Counted from the stretch's first letter, positions 46,140 through 59,144 are shown. The stretch is DNA of 64,000 bases from Neocallimastix lanati (nom. inval.) (GCA_016946835.1 JACVTC010000094.1:586501-650500); one strand, 5' to 3'. Program-made: numbers and translations. Notes: a model not told the origin generated them from the letters alone.

Positions 46140-47320
46140 ATACAGCAATAATAATAGCAAATACCACCGCTTAAAATAATCAACAACCCTCTGGTATTTT
46201 CAGGTAACAAAAGAGAACTTGATGAATTCTTGACTAGAGTTGAAACTTGCTATCAATGCTCATCCTAAACGATTTATTAATGATGCTATGAAGTCAATTT
46301 TGTCATTTCATATTTAAATGATAAAGCTTTAAACTGGGCTTAGTGTCTTCGTAGAAATAACAACGACGTTTTGAACAATCTGGAACAATTCCTAATTGAA
46401 CTTAGAAGAAACTTTAGATATCCTGATATTGAAGCCTTGGTAGCAAATGAGCATCTTTGCAATATTTAACAATTCAAAAATGATAATGCTGTAGAATATA
46501 CAACGAAATTCCAAAAAATTAGCCAATGAATAGGAAAAAACTTATATGTTTATCAGAGGACTTTATTACATAATAAGAGAACGTTTAGCTCTCGTTAATC
46601 CGAATTCTAACAACCTATAGAGTTTGTTTAGAGATACCGTTAATATTGAGAGTCTCACAAAATGTAATGACATTAGAGTATATTTTTAACACATCAGGTT
46701 AGAAGAAACTATAATCAAGATGACCCCTTGGATGTGGATTTATATCGCATCAAGAAGGGTCAAAAAAGCGACAAGATACTTCCCATCCCACCAAATTATC
46801 TATAACAATTCCGGAACAAATAAGGAAGAAGAAAGAAGAAAAAAAGATTTATGCTTCATTTGTGAGAAGGACGGGCATTTAAAATTTAGTTGTCCTAATA
46901 AGAAACCAAAGAATCTCAAGATGATCAATAAAATGATGAGGCCTCCTCTTCTATTACTTCTCTCCCCTCTTCCTCGGTCAGAAGTCTACTGAAGCGGAAC
47001 GAGATGAACTAAAAAAGTATATAAAAGAAAATTTAGAAAAAGGATTCATTAGAAAATCTAGGACACATGCTGGTGCACCTGTATTATTTGTTAAAAAGAA
47101 AGATAATTCATTAAGATTATGTATTAATTATAGAAAGTTGAATGAAATAACTATTCGTAATTCTTATCCTCATCCTTTAATAAATGAATTATTAGATAGA
47201 GTTAAAGGAGCAAAATATTTTTCATAGTTGGACTTAAAATCTGCTTACAATTTAGTAAGAATTAAAGAAAGTGATGAGTACAAAATTGTATTTCGTACTC
47301 CGTTTTCCATATATCTTCAC
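46140..47320 (+). pseudogene. Second Ty3/gypsy gag-RT relic
   Basis: A heavily stopped gag (INAHPKRFINDAMKSILSF, about 46250) is followed by a zinc knuckle CFICEKDGHLKFSC (about 46850-46895) and then, with no protease, RT. The RT part shows [38 protein letters not shown] and LDLKSAYNLVRIKESDEYK; the LDLKSAY block is the RT palm motif with the first catalytic Asp. It stops at about 47320, before the YxDD motif. Related to, but clearly diverged from, the fragment at 43947. Confidence 0.8.
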
Positions 47321-49336
47321 TGGAACAGTACTATGAAAAACTTTGACCTAAAAAAGTTTTATTACTTTTTAGTTAATTATATTTTTATTAAATAATTATA
47401 TTGCAATAAATTATTCAAATTATTTATATTAACTTTTTCCCATTCGGACATTGTTAAATATTATCATATTAAAATAATAATTTCTTAGTATCTTATTTTA
47501 CTAATTTTAATTATTATATATTAATCATTATAAATTAATTATTAATATTAATAGTTAATTAAAATTATTGAAAATGATTACTTCAAATTATACTTATAAA
47601 AATAATTCAAATTTATAAAAAAGAAATTATAAAAATAAATGAATATTTATTAATATTTTTACAATACTGAAAATACAGAAGAAAATATAAAAGATGATTT
47701 AAAAGATGAAACTAGTAAAAATATATTATTAGATCATCCTCTTTACAAAATTTAAAAAGTAGTAATAATATTTATCCTAATTTTAATTCTTTAGGACTTT
47801 CTTTTATTTTAAGTTATAATAGATATACTACATTCCTGAAACAAAATAATATAAGGTATAATAATCTCGATTATAATAACTATGAAATAGCTATAATAAT
47901 TATGATCATTAAATTAATGATAACTACCCTAGAAAAAGATATAATGAAATGAATTAAAAAATTATAAATATACTACGTCTGTAAACAAAGTGGTTTACAG
48001 ATCTTTCAAATGTTCCTAAAATAAATATAATAATAATATGAATAATGATAATAATTATTATAATAACAATAGTAATAACAATTTTAATAATTTGAAAAAA
48101 AAAATAACAATAATAATCATCACAATTTTAGTAGAATAAATAATAATTATAATAATTATAATTTTAATTGTATTAATAATAGTTACAATGATAAAATTAT
48201 AAAATTAATGAAAATATCAATTATGGTAATAATTTTTATGAATGCTTATAATTACAACCTTATTTGTTATAATAATAAAAATAATATTAATAGTAACAAT
48301 GTCTTCAAACTGAATTAGTTCTAAACTATCTCCTATTTTCATTAAAGTATCCACATATAAGGTATAATTCTATATATGTTCTTATATTATTATTATTATG
48401 AGTCTTTCTTGATATAATACTTTTTTTATTTCAAACTTTTTAATAATTATAACTCTAATTTGTTTCTTGCTATAAATTGTTATTCCTTTTTTTTTTTATT
48501 ATAATTACAATATCTTCCAGATACACTTTTAATATTATTTATTAATCAGGAGTAACTATGTAAATATAAATGAAATTTATTTCTTATATTGTAAAGATCA
48601 AAATTATAATTAATCCAATCATTAGTTAATTTTTCACATTATTTTATCATATTTAAAAATGCATGTCATCTCTTCTAGATATAATTACATAATTATATTC
48701 ATTATATAATTTTTAATTTCATTTTTAAATAATATTTACTATTTAATATGTTAATTAACTTCTAAAATCAAAATAAATAAAATCTAATAATTATATCAAA
48801 AATACTTATAAATATATATATAAATTAGATTAAATATAAATTAATATAATTATTTTATAATATGTATTCAAACATCAAAATAAAATTAATATAAAATACA
48901 TTATATATCATAATGTACATATATCATAATGTACATTAACAATTTTTAAATAGAATTTTTTATTATTTTTTTAGTAATATATATTTTTAATTTTTTTTTT
49001 TTTTTTAATAATTTAGATAAATTTTTATTTAAAATAAATATATAAATTAAATAAAATAAATATATTTTATTGAAAATTTATATAATTTAATATTATTAAT
49101 ATTGTACTAAAACATTAATAGATTAAATTATAGATTTACTTAAATTATTTTCAAGGACATTTCAAAGTTAATAACATATTTTTTTTTTTAATTTTTTGGA
49201 TTAATTTTGTTTTTTAAAATATATAAAATATATATATTAATATTTTAGTTTTATTATGTTTTAAGAAGGTATTAAAGTATTAGATTTAACTTCCTTTCTT
49301 AACTTTACTATTTTATAGTTTAATTTATCTTTGATT
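47321..49336. other. AT-rich DNA with Asn-rich gag-like relic
   Basis: 47650-48300 reads in pieces as Asn-rich sequence with AAT-repeat codons like the tail of the gag at 38337, but it is riddled with stops. 48310-48420 may be an antisense Copia gag scrap. The remainder is AT-rich, with no gene seen downstream of the esterase. Confidence 0.35.
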
Positions 49337-50428
49337 TTATTGTTTATTTTTCTTTTTTTCATCTAATTGTCCAAAGATAGATGAAAAGAAGTTGTAAAGA
49401 GGAGAAGTAACAGATTCATTATCACCGTGATCAAGACCAGTCATTTCATACCAAATATGCTCTTGGTGGTTATGTTCTAAAGCTTCATGATAACTTTTTG
49501 GGAATGTACCAACAACAAAGTCATTTGTACCACAGGAAATCATAGTAAGATATGGTGGTTTACCTTGAAAAACTACATCTTTTTCTTCCTTGAATAAACC
49601 ATTATGATGAGTGAACATATCTTCAGCTGGAAGAATACCTGGAGCTGGAGAGAAAGCGCCAACGAAACCAAATAAATCTGGTCTCATTAAACCAATATAT
49701 AAACTGTTTCTTCCACCGAAGGAGTAACCACAGATGGCAGTGTTTTTCTTACCAGTAAATATTCTATAATTCTTTTTCATGTATGGCATGATATCATTAA
49801 CTAAATCATTAATGAAATTATTGTAACCAGCAAAGTACTCTTCATTTAAATTTGGTTCAACTTCGGTTCCTGGAGCTGGAGCATATTGATCTGGAAGAAC
49901 CATAATAAATTCCTTAGCCATGTGTTTATGGAACAAATTTCCTGGAATTGCAATTGTACCGAAACCTTCTTGTAACATAAATTCACCATTAGTCATAACA
50001 CCGTGTAATAAGTAAACAACAGGGAACTTTTTCTTTCCATCATAACTTGGTGGAAGAAGAACGTGTAATGGACGTTCACTTTTAGTAGTTGTCGAATAAT
50101 AAGTCAAGTTTTTAACAGTTGGGTATTCAACACCTTCCTTTTTTTGAAGGAATTCCTCTGGACAAAATTCCGTAATTTTTACTTTATCCATATAACCCTT
50201 CCAAGGTGTGCGTCTATTAAGATGAACTTCATCAAATGATGAATCATTAGCTTTTTCAATACCACATAATTTTCCATTTTCTATACCCCACTTACCATAG
50301 GAATTTACAGAAATTACATTTTTAGTAGTAGTACAGCAAGAATATCCTAATTTAGTAGCAAAGCATTCAGCTGAAACTTTTGCAGTTAAAGTAATAGCAA
50401 CAATAGCTAAAATACTATTAATTTTCAT
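49337..50428 (-). CDS. Secreted dockerin-CE1 esterase (feruloyl/acetyl-xylan esterase-like)
   Basis: 363 residues, intact, no intron. Residues 1-20 are a signal peptide (MKINSILAIVAITLTAKVSA). Residues 21-57 form one fungal dockerin (CBM10-like): Cys22, LGYSCC with Cys31/Cys32, the conserved GKWGIEN (Trp47) and CGI (Cys55). Such dockerins attach enzymes to the gut-fungal cellulosome. Residues about 105-355 are an alpha/beta-hydrolase of the CE1/esterase-D type. Oxyanion-side motif VVYLLHG (137-143), nucleophile elbow GYSFG with Ser236, probable Asp303 in CGTND, and His334 in GLDHG. Expected role: removing feruloyl or acetyl groups from plant arabinoxylan outside the cell. The exact substrate cannot be told from sequence. 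The dockerin is N-terminal and single. The gene stands alone; only AT-rich DNA flanks it. Confidence 0.93.
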   Translation of the reverse strand: MKINSILAIVAITLTAKVSAECFATKLGYSCCTTTKNVISVNSYGKWGIENGKLCGIEKANDSSFDEVHLNRRTPWKGYMDKVKITEFCPEEFLQKKEGVEYPTVKNLTYYSTTTKSERPLHVLLPPSYDGKKKFPVVYLLHGVMTNGEFMLQEGFGTIAIPGNLFHKHMAKEFIMVLPDQYAPAPGTEVEPNLNEEYFAGYNNFINDLVNDIMPYMKKNYRIFTGKKNTAICGYSFGGRNSLYIGLMRPDLFGFVGAFSPAPGILPAEDMFTHHNGLFKEEKDVVFQGKPPYLTMISCGTNDFVVGTFPKSYHEALEHNHQEHIWYEMTGLDHGDNESVTSPLYNFFSSIFGQLDEKKKNKQ

Positions 50429-50756
50429 TTTATATTTATCTTATTTTTTTAAATATAATAACAAAAAAAGCAAAGAAAAATTAATAGTATATATATATAT
50501 TTTTTTTTTAAAATTTTAAAATATTTATATATTCTAATTAAATTAAGAAATTATTGTATTTAAATTTTAAATTTTTATTGGGTCATTGTAAGATTTATAA
50601 AATTTTAATTTATAATTTTTATTAAAAATACTATAAATATGTCAATCATTATTATTAAATCACTCATATTATAGTATTTTATCAAATTTCTGAATTAAAA
50701 TTTGCATATTTTAAAGTTTTTATATTTACTGTCTGTCATAGTATTTATTATTATTA
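50429..50756. other. Upstream region of the esterase
   Basis: AT-rich intergenic DNA that must hold the promoter of the minus-strand esterase gene. No specific element was recognised apart from TA-rich runs near 50490-50500. Confidence 0.4.
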
Positions 50757-51091
<335 letters not shown>

Positions 51092-51236
51092 ACTTTTTTT
51101 CCCATAATAATTCAATGAAATTATATAAAATAGAGTTTTTAATTATTATATTATACTATTGTAATAATATCTTTAATTCAATAAAATTAACCTATAGGAA
51201 TAATCGTTTAATAATTAAAGATAAAGATAATCTTTC

Positions 51237-51238
<2 letters not shown>

Positions 51239-51295
<57 letters not shown>

Positions 51296-51296
51296 T
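51239..51296. repeat. TTAT tetranucleotide array
   Basis: About 14 units of TTTA/TTAT 150 bp after the ATT array. Confidence 0.95.
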
Positions 51297-52899
51297 CATT
51301 TTACTATCTTTTATAAGGAAAAGTTTTATTTCTAACATCATAAAAGGATACTTCCATAATTATTTTTAATCATTTTCTATTAAAATACAACTCATGATTT
51401 TACATAATAATTATTTTCTAACATTATACTATTTTTTTAATTGAAACTTAAAGAAGTTTACATATATTTTTAATTACTAGAAATAACTTTTATTAATTTT
51501 AATATTACTCAATAATTCATAATATATATATTAAATATTATGAAAATGGAAAAATATAAATAAATTTGTTTATTTATCAAGAAATTAAAGTAATTAAATA
51601 AGTATTTAATTATTTTTAATTTCTAAAACTTAATTATTTAATTAAAATAATTATTTATAATATTTGATGTTTATTTTTTTTATAAACATATTATTGTTTT
51701 TATTGATTATTTACATATTAATTGCTTCTAAATTCATTACTTTTATAGTTAATTATAAATTTTAAAATAAAGAAATATATTTATAATTTTTTGTAAAATT
51801 TAACTATCTAGCAATAATAATTTATGTATTTCTAAAAAAATATATAAATTAAAAATATGATGAATATTCTTTTGTTATATACCTAAAACATTTAATATAT
51901 ATTAAAAAATATTAAAAAACAAAAAACAATTAAGATATTATATTTATTATTAATACCAAAATAAGAAGAGAAATTATAATAATATTAATGAATGGTTATG
52001 TTAAATATTATAATTATATATTTTTATTTTAAGCACTTTTTTAACAAACAGCAAACAAAATATCAATATATAAAATATTATAATTTATTAGATTTCATGC
52101 TTAAATATTTAGATTTATTTTTAAAAATTTTCTGCTTAAATATTTAGATTTATTTTTAAAAATTTTCTATGATTTAAGATTTTCTATTATTAGCATTATT
52201 TCTGTATTAAATTTTACTTATTTTAATGTTTTATACTTAATGTCATCATTTCTATTATAATTATTATTTAAATTAATATTATTATAAGAATTTAAATTAA
52301 TATTAATTTAGATCAAAAATAATAACTTTTTCGGATCAAATTTTTTGGTAAAAAAAAAAATTATATTATTTCAATAAATATATGATGGAAAAATTTTTAA
52401 TATTATTTAATAATTTAGTAATTCTTTTACCAGTAAAACCTCTAAAAATAATAATAATTGAATATATACTAATTAAATTATAGATTTAATATATAATTTG
52501 TTATTAATCTATTAAATATTTCGTAATTATTGTAATGATATCTTTAATAAAGATTGACCTATGTAAATAATTGTTTAATAATTAAAGTTATTAATAATAT
52601 TTATTTGAATAAAAGTAAAACTATATTATAAAATTTATAAATTTAAAAATTTATTTTTTTTTTAAAAAAATTAATTTCAATATAAATTATTAATTATAGT
52701 TTAATCCTATCTTATAGAAAAATTTTTTTGAAATGAATAATAATATTATTATTATTATTTCATAACACATTTTATAGAATAATATGACCGGAATCTTAAT
52801 TTGGAAAACTAATATTAAGTATTATGAATTAAATTGAGAAAGCTAATTATTAACAATATTCATAATTATAGATAAAATAAAATAAGAAAAAAAAAGAGA
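51297..52899. other. AT-rich DNA, no gene seen
   Basis: Only short A/T motifs. A 48-bp direct repeat (GCTTAAATATTTAGATTTATTTTTAAAAATTTTCT type) occurs near 52100-52165. Confidence 0.6.
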
Positions 52900-53352
52900 A
52901 AGGTGTTAAATTTTTATAGATAGTGATTCATTTTCATTACATACACTCTTCATTAACTGATAATATAATATTTATATCAGAACGAATATTCAATTTAATC
53001 TAAATTTTACAATTTGATATGTTTTTATAAATAGATGATAATTGGTACCCTAATATCATCTATTTTAACTTCAATTCTCAATATATCCATTACTAGTTAA
53101 ATGGATATTTTAAGGCCAAGTTATTCAATAAAAATAATTATTTATAATATATGTTATTTATTTTTGTTTATAAAAATTGCTTTTATTCATGATTTTTTAA
53201 TTATTCTCTTTTAAATTATTTTCCTTTTCTCAAAATATTAATTTCATAAAAAAATTTTTTTTTTATACTTTACATACAAATTATTACATAATCAAATATT
53301 ATAAATATTTTTAATGTATAAAAGTTTAAATATTATGTTGAACTTTAACATT
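52900..53352 (-). mobile_element. 3' LTR of the minus-strand Copia element (approximate)
   Basis: On the minus strand the purine tract TGTAGGGGGAA is followed by TGTTAAAGTTCAACA at 53352. The LTR body continues leftwards. A related stretch (TTTTTTTATGAAATTAATATT) recurs at 56610-56650 as a remnant of the other LTR. The far end is not resolved. Confidence 0.5.
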
Positions 53353-53450
53353 CCCCCTACATTAAGTATTATATAATATTTTAATTATTATATACATTCC
53401 CCCTACATTAAGTATTATATAATATTTTAATTATTATATTATATACAAGT
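53353..53450 (-). repeat. Duplicated polypurine tract region
   Basis: A 45-bp segment containing CATTCCCCCTACATTAAG is tandemly duplicated (53351-53395 and 53395-53440), giving two copies of the polypurine tract of the minus-strand Copia element. Confidence 0.8.
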
Positions 53451-53513
53451 TTTTTTTTTTTTAAATTATATACAATTAAAGAAATATTATTCTTTGAAAA
53501 TTAAATTTGTAAA

Positions 53514-55241
53514 TTATGTCATTTGTACTCCTGAGATACTTTTAGTTAATAGATAAGCTAACATATTTTCAGTATTTATGCATTCTAATTTAATTTCGTT
53601 TTTCATAATTTCTTCTTGAATAAATTTATATCTTAAGTCTATGTGCTTGCATCTTCCTTTAAAATTTGTATCTTGAGCAATTACAATACATACTTTGACC
53701 ATTATTTTAAATTTTATTTCTTGATTAAATATTTCCTTAAATAAATTTTTGAACCATAAAGCTTGTTTAGTACACTCAGTTAAACTAACAAATTCAGCTT
53801 CAGCAGTAGATAATGTTACATTTTTCTGTAACTGAGATTTCCATGAAATAGGGCTTTTTCCAAGTAAAAATATATATCCACTTGTAGATCTTCTTGTCTT
53901 TTCATCGTTGACAAAATCTAAATCCGAGTATCCGATAAATTTATTATCTTTATTATAATGTATAGATTTATTTTTTGTACCTTTTAAATATTAAAAGATA
54001 TTCATTAAATTTTTATAATCAGCTTCTGTTGGATTTTCACATATTCTTGAGGCTTCACTTACAGAAAATATTATATCAGGCCTTGACTTTACAGCGATAT
54101 ATAGTAATGCACCAAGTAAAGACTTATATTATTTTGGATCTATTAAATTTGAATTATTTCTTTCATATTCCGTAATTTTCCTGTATGGTGTTTTTATTTG
54201 TTTTGTTTTCTTCATATTATATTTTTCTATTATTTTATTAATATAATCTATCTGATTTATTTTATAACCATTACTTGTTTTATAAATATTTATTCCTATT
54301 ATTTTAGTCGCATTAGAATCTTTAGAAATTTTATATTTATCTTTTAATTTGTTTATAATATAGTTTATTTCATTTTTAATTCCTGTTATTAAAATATCAT
54401 CTACATATAATGATAATAAACATGTTAATTTATTATTTTTATTTTATTTCCAAAAGAGACATTTGTCAGTTTTGTATTTTCTAAAAAACCTATACTTACT
54501 TAGTAATGCGATATTTCATTATACCACATTCTTCCAGCTTGTTTTAAACCATAAAGAGCTTTTTTAAGTAGCCAGAATTTATTAGTATTAAAATTTTTAT
54601 CACCATAAGGAATCTTTGTATAAATCTTTTCTTCCAAATCTGCATTCAAGTAAGCAGCTTTTATATCCAATTGTTTCAAATCCCAGTTAAATTCTGATGC
54701 AATAGCAACGGTTAGTCTTAGACTGTCTGCTTGAATTGTTGGAGAATAAGTTTCTATAAAATCTTCACCAGCAACTTGTTGACAACCAAGAGCCACTAGT
54801 CTTGCCTTTTTTCTTCTTATTACCCTTTTCGGCAAAGACCCATTTAGTACCGATTAAATTGGCATCAGTTGGTATATTTTCTACCACCTCCATTACTTTA
54901 TTATCATACATATTTTTTAATTCATCATTTATTGCAATTTTTCATTCTTCACTTTCTGATGAATTAATTGCTTGTTGATAAGTCATTGGGATATTTGTTT
55001 TAATATTTAAAATTTTAAATCTTTTATTATTATTAGAATTTAATTTTTCTTTTCTGGAAATTAAATTTTCTTCATCTGAATCATCAGGATTATTATTACG
55101 GTATCTTTTCTTGTTTAGATATTTAATTTTTCTTACATTTAAAAATTCACTGTCAGAATCACTAGAATATTCATTTTTTCTTCTAAAGATTTATTTATAA
55201 TTTTTGATTCATTATCAATATTATTATTTATTTTATTATTA

Positions 55242-55318
<77 letters not shown>

Positions 55319-55340
55319 ATTGTTATTATTATTATTATTA

Positions 55341-55375
<35 letters not shown>

Positions 55376-56400
55376 ATTGTTATTATTATTATTATTATTA
55401 GAAGGATTATTTAATTGTAAATGAATATTATAATTGTTATTACTAATACTTTCCCCCTCAATTAAAGAATCCTTGAAATTAATAATTGAATCAATAAATT
55501 TGTCGCAGAAAAAGATAGTGTTAATAGTGCCAGGCATATCAATCCTCCATGAAATAAACATCTCTTGATGTAGCAACAGAATTGTTAGAAGTATCTAAAA
55601 TTTTATAACTAAGAGAATCAGAAGCATATCCTAAGAAAATATCAGGTTTAGTATAGTTATCAAATTTGTTATATTTTTGATTGTTATAGAAATAAGCTTT
55701 TCATCCAAAAACTTTAAAATGAGAAATATCAACCGCTTTATCAAAAAATAATTCATTTGTAATAATGTTGTTAATACTTTAATGTGGTTTTAAGTTATAG
55801 AGATAAACAGCACAAAAAATAGCAGTATCCCAAATTTTATATGGTAGTTTAGCAGAGTTGAGTAAAGTGGAGACGCAACGATTAAAAGTTTGATTTAACC
55901 GCTCAACACGACCATTTTGCTGAGGATTACCAAGGAACTGAATGAATGAAATTTATACCGTTATCTTCAAGGTAATTAATTAAAGATTTATTGATATATT
56001 CCGTACCGTTATGAAATTAATACTATTATATGAAGTAGTATTAGTGATAAATTTATGAAATTTGATAAAAATATTGGGAACATCTGATTTATGTTTGATA
56101 AGGTAAACCCAAATCTTTCTAGAAAAATCATCAAGAAAAGTAACATAATAATTGCAGTCATTATAGGATGTTTCCAATTTACCAACTACATCAGAATGGA
56201 TTAATTCCAAAGATTTAGTGGCATTACTAAGGGAGATATAAAAAGGTTTTCTCTTTAATTTTGTTATTTTGCATTGATGACAGTTTTTGTCATGATTTCT
56301 AGTATACTCAATAATAAAATCCTTAATATTATTGTTAAAACAATGGCCTTAACTAGCATGCCATAAATTAGTATCTATATTAAATACGAAATTTTTTGTG
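53514..56400 (-). pseudogene. Ty1/Copia pol (integrase-RT-RNase H), decayed
   Basis: Read right to left on the minus strand. Pre-integrase LWHAS..GH with a CX2C zinc-binding remnant (about 56270-56360). Integrase with LELIHSDVVGKLET and YYVTFLDDFSRKIWVYLIK (about 56080-56220; Asp residues of the DDE triad visible). Asn-rich linker coded by ATT/AAT repeats (55220-55400). RT with GTKWVFAEK, KARLVALGCQQ, FIETYSPTIQ, QLDIKAAYLNADLEEKIY, KALYGLKQAGRMWY (54500-54870), then the YVDDILITG block (about 54390-54420). RNase H end KGRCKHIDLRYKFIQE and NMLAYLLTKSI (53514-53700). Several frameshifts and stops break it. Confidence 0.85.
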
Positions 56401-56829
56401 ACTATATTATTTGTAGGAACTGTATCAAACTCGAACAAGTTTTCTTCATTTGCAATGAGATTTGCAATGAGATTTTTATTTTAATATATTTGTAAACGAT
56501 CTTTATTATTAAGGAGTCAATATAAGAAATGATGTGTACACTACAAAATGTATTATTATTCAATTAAATTTTATTTACTATTTATTAATTTATATGATTT
56601 AATACAGTATTTAAAAAGACCCAATATTAATTTCATAAAAAAATTTTTTTATTATATTTATAATATTTAATTATGTAATAATAACGTATAAATTGAATAT
56701 TAGTAATAATTTGGAAGTAATAGAACATAGGAAAGTTCTCAAAGCAAGGAAATAAATAATTTAATTTTAGTGGTTAAGTTATTTTTATGGGAAAAAACAG
56801 AATTAACATAATTTGTTCATTCCTTAACA
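56401..56829 (-). mobile_element. Copia 5' remnant and inverted family B LTR end
   Basis: 56590-56700 resembles the Copia LTR remnant at 53220-53300. 56720-56829 ends TTCATTCCTTAACA and contains GAAAGTTC, like an inverted family B LTR head. Boundary between them unclear. Confidence 0.4.
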
Positions 56830-56833
56830 GTAT

Positions 56834-57357
56834 TGATACGATATTTTATTTATGTATCTAAATTAATATTTATTTATGGGCAATGACAATAGGGAATTAT
56901 GACAAAATAATATATTCTAATATTAAATTGAAATAACACATACAATAATACAAAATAAAGTAATAAATATATCTTTTTTTAGTTCTCTTTATTTATTATT
57001 AATTATTATATCAATTATTATTATTACTCTCTTATATAAATATTATAATTAATTATCTCAAATATATATATTCATCTAATTTATAAATCATTAAATATAA
57101 TAAAACATTAATATCTCTCTTTAACTATACTAAACTAAAATATAAAAAATAGCTATTTATGTGAATTAATTTTATCATAAATATAAACTAATAAATAAAA
57201 GAATTCTCCGTTTAATAATTATTATTAATTATTATTCTAAAATTATATACCTTATTATTATATACCATTATAAAATTAATATTGACCAATAATATTTAAG
57301 TATTTCTTTAACCTAAAGAATCTACCTAAATACCATTTTTATAGTGGTCACGTATCA
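56834..57357 (-). mobile_element. Solo LTR, family G-like, inverted, upstream of tRNA-Ile
   Basis: TGATACGATATTTTATT...AGTGGTCACGTATCA. Clear relative of the gag-only element's LTR (ACAATAGGGAATTATGAC block conserved). Spacer gtat on the left (56830-56833), ttaa on the right (57358-57361). Confidence 0.8.
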
Positions 57358-57361
57358 TTAA

Positions 57362-58039
57362 TGATACAGAACATTTAAAATATTCCATATCGAGTTATTA
57401 ATTTTATTAATTTAGTTGGTCGTTTCTCTAAGGAATTATGACAAAATAATATATTCTAACAAATTATAAGAAAATAATTCATAATAATAATGTTTTATAA
57501 TAATATTTTATTCTTTATTTATTTTTATTATTTTATCGTTACATATATAAATATTTATAATTACATTTTCTTAATTTTATATAATTGTTAAAATAATTAT
57601 TTAATATTATATTTTTATTAAACATATCTCTTAAACTATTAATTTCCTAATAACTTTATTTAAAACTACAATTTCATTATTAAATATATTTAACTATTAA
57701 TATTTAAAATATATTTCCTAAATAAAATATAATTATCAATATTTATAATATAATTCCTAACACTATATAATTCTCAAAATAATATTTAAAATACAAAATA
57801 AAACTTATTAATAATAATGATGAATTAATTTATTATCATAATAGTAGAATCATTAATAATATAATTTATCTATTTTAATTATGATAAAAGAATTAACCAT
57901 ACTTTTAAAAATAATTATTTGAATAACTATATATAAATTATTTTAATTATTATAACCAATAATATTTATACAATGTTTATACATTAATTCTAACCTACAT
58001 TTTTTACCTTAATCTTATTTTTATGGTGGTATTGTACCA
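57362..58039 (-). mobile_element. Solo LTR, family G-like, TSD ttaa, 16 bp from tRNA-Ile
   Basis: TGATACAGAACATTT...GGTGGTATTGTACCA with ttaa on both sides (57358-57361, 58040-58043). It shares AGGAATTATGACAAAATAAT with the previous LTR. Its right end lies 16 bp before the mature 5' end of the tRNA. Confidence 0.85.
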
Positions 58040-58055
58040 TTAATTCCAACAAGTT

Positions 58056-58148
58056 GCTCCTGTAGCCTAGAGGTTTAAGGCGTCGTGCTTATAAGGGTGT
58101 TCCTCTTATGCAACGCGAAGATCGCGGGTTCGACCCCCGCCAGGAGCA
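58056..58148 (+). tRNA. tRNA-Ile(UAU) with 19-nt intron
   Basis: Acceptor GCTCCTG/CAGGAGC with discriminator A. D arm GCC...GGC. Anticodon stem TCGTG/CGCGA (58083-58087/58114-58118). Anticodon TAT at 58090-58092. The intron 58094-58112 begins one base after the anticodon, the canonical position, and its CTTAT pairs with the anticodon region ATAAG. T arm GCGGG TTCGACC CCCGC. TTTTT terminator at 58155-58159. tRNA-Ile(UAU) genes commonly carry introns in eukaryotes. Confidence 0.96.
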
Positions 58149-58159
58149 AATAAATTTTT

Positions 58160-58334
58160 AAAGTGTGTGAATTTTTTTTTTTTTTTTTTTCATTAAAAAT
58201 ATAAAAATATATATATATATATATTATATTTTTTTTTTATTATAAAATAAAAGATATAAAAAAAAATTTAAAAAAAAAAAAAAAAAAATTTGATATATTA
58301 ATTATTTTTTTTTTTTACTTATTTAATCCTTTCA

Positions 58335-58369
<35 letters not shown>

Positions 58370-58851
58370 TTATTTAATCCTTTCTTCTTTTTTTTTAAAA
58401 AAAAAAAAAAAATATAATAATGAAAAAATAAAATAAGTATTTAACAAAGTTAAAAAAAAAAAAAAAAAAATTAAAATAACTAAAAAATTTATAGAGCGAT
58501 AAGTAGAGAGAGAGAGAGGACAACCTCGAACCTCGCTTCTATCGGACAATAAAAATTATTAAAAAAAATAAAAAATTAAAAATTAAAAATTAAAAAAAAA
58601 AAAAAAAAGTAATAATAATAATTAATAATAATAATATTTATAAATATATATATATATATGAATTTAAATATAAATATATGATTTTTATTTTATTATTTTA
58701 TTTCTTTTTTTTTTTTAGGAGGATGAAAGTAGATAAAAAAAATTTAAAAAAAATTTTAAAAAAAAAAAAAAAATTATAAAGTTTCCTTCCTATGACATAA
58801 AAATTATTATCATGTTTTGTCAATTTTATAGATAGGAATTAATGTCTTGAT

Positions 58852-58896
<45 letters not shown>

Positions 58897-59144
58897 TTTT
58901 ACAATAATCAATCATCATTAAAAATCTAGTAGTTTATTTAAAAAAAAGAAAAAAAAAAAAAAAAAATTTAAATATATATATTTTAAGTATATATATTATT
59001 ATATCTATACATGCTACTAGAATAAGAAATTTAATATTAATAAGCTAATTAACATATTTAATACAAAATATATGTAGATATATCTATTTCTCCAAATCTT
59101 ATTTGTATTTTTAAAAAATATTTGTATATATACGAATTATTATA

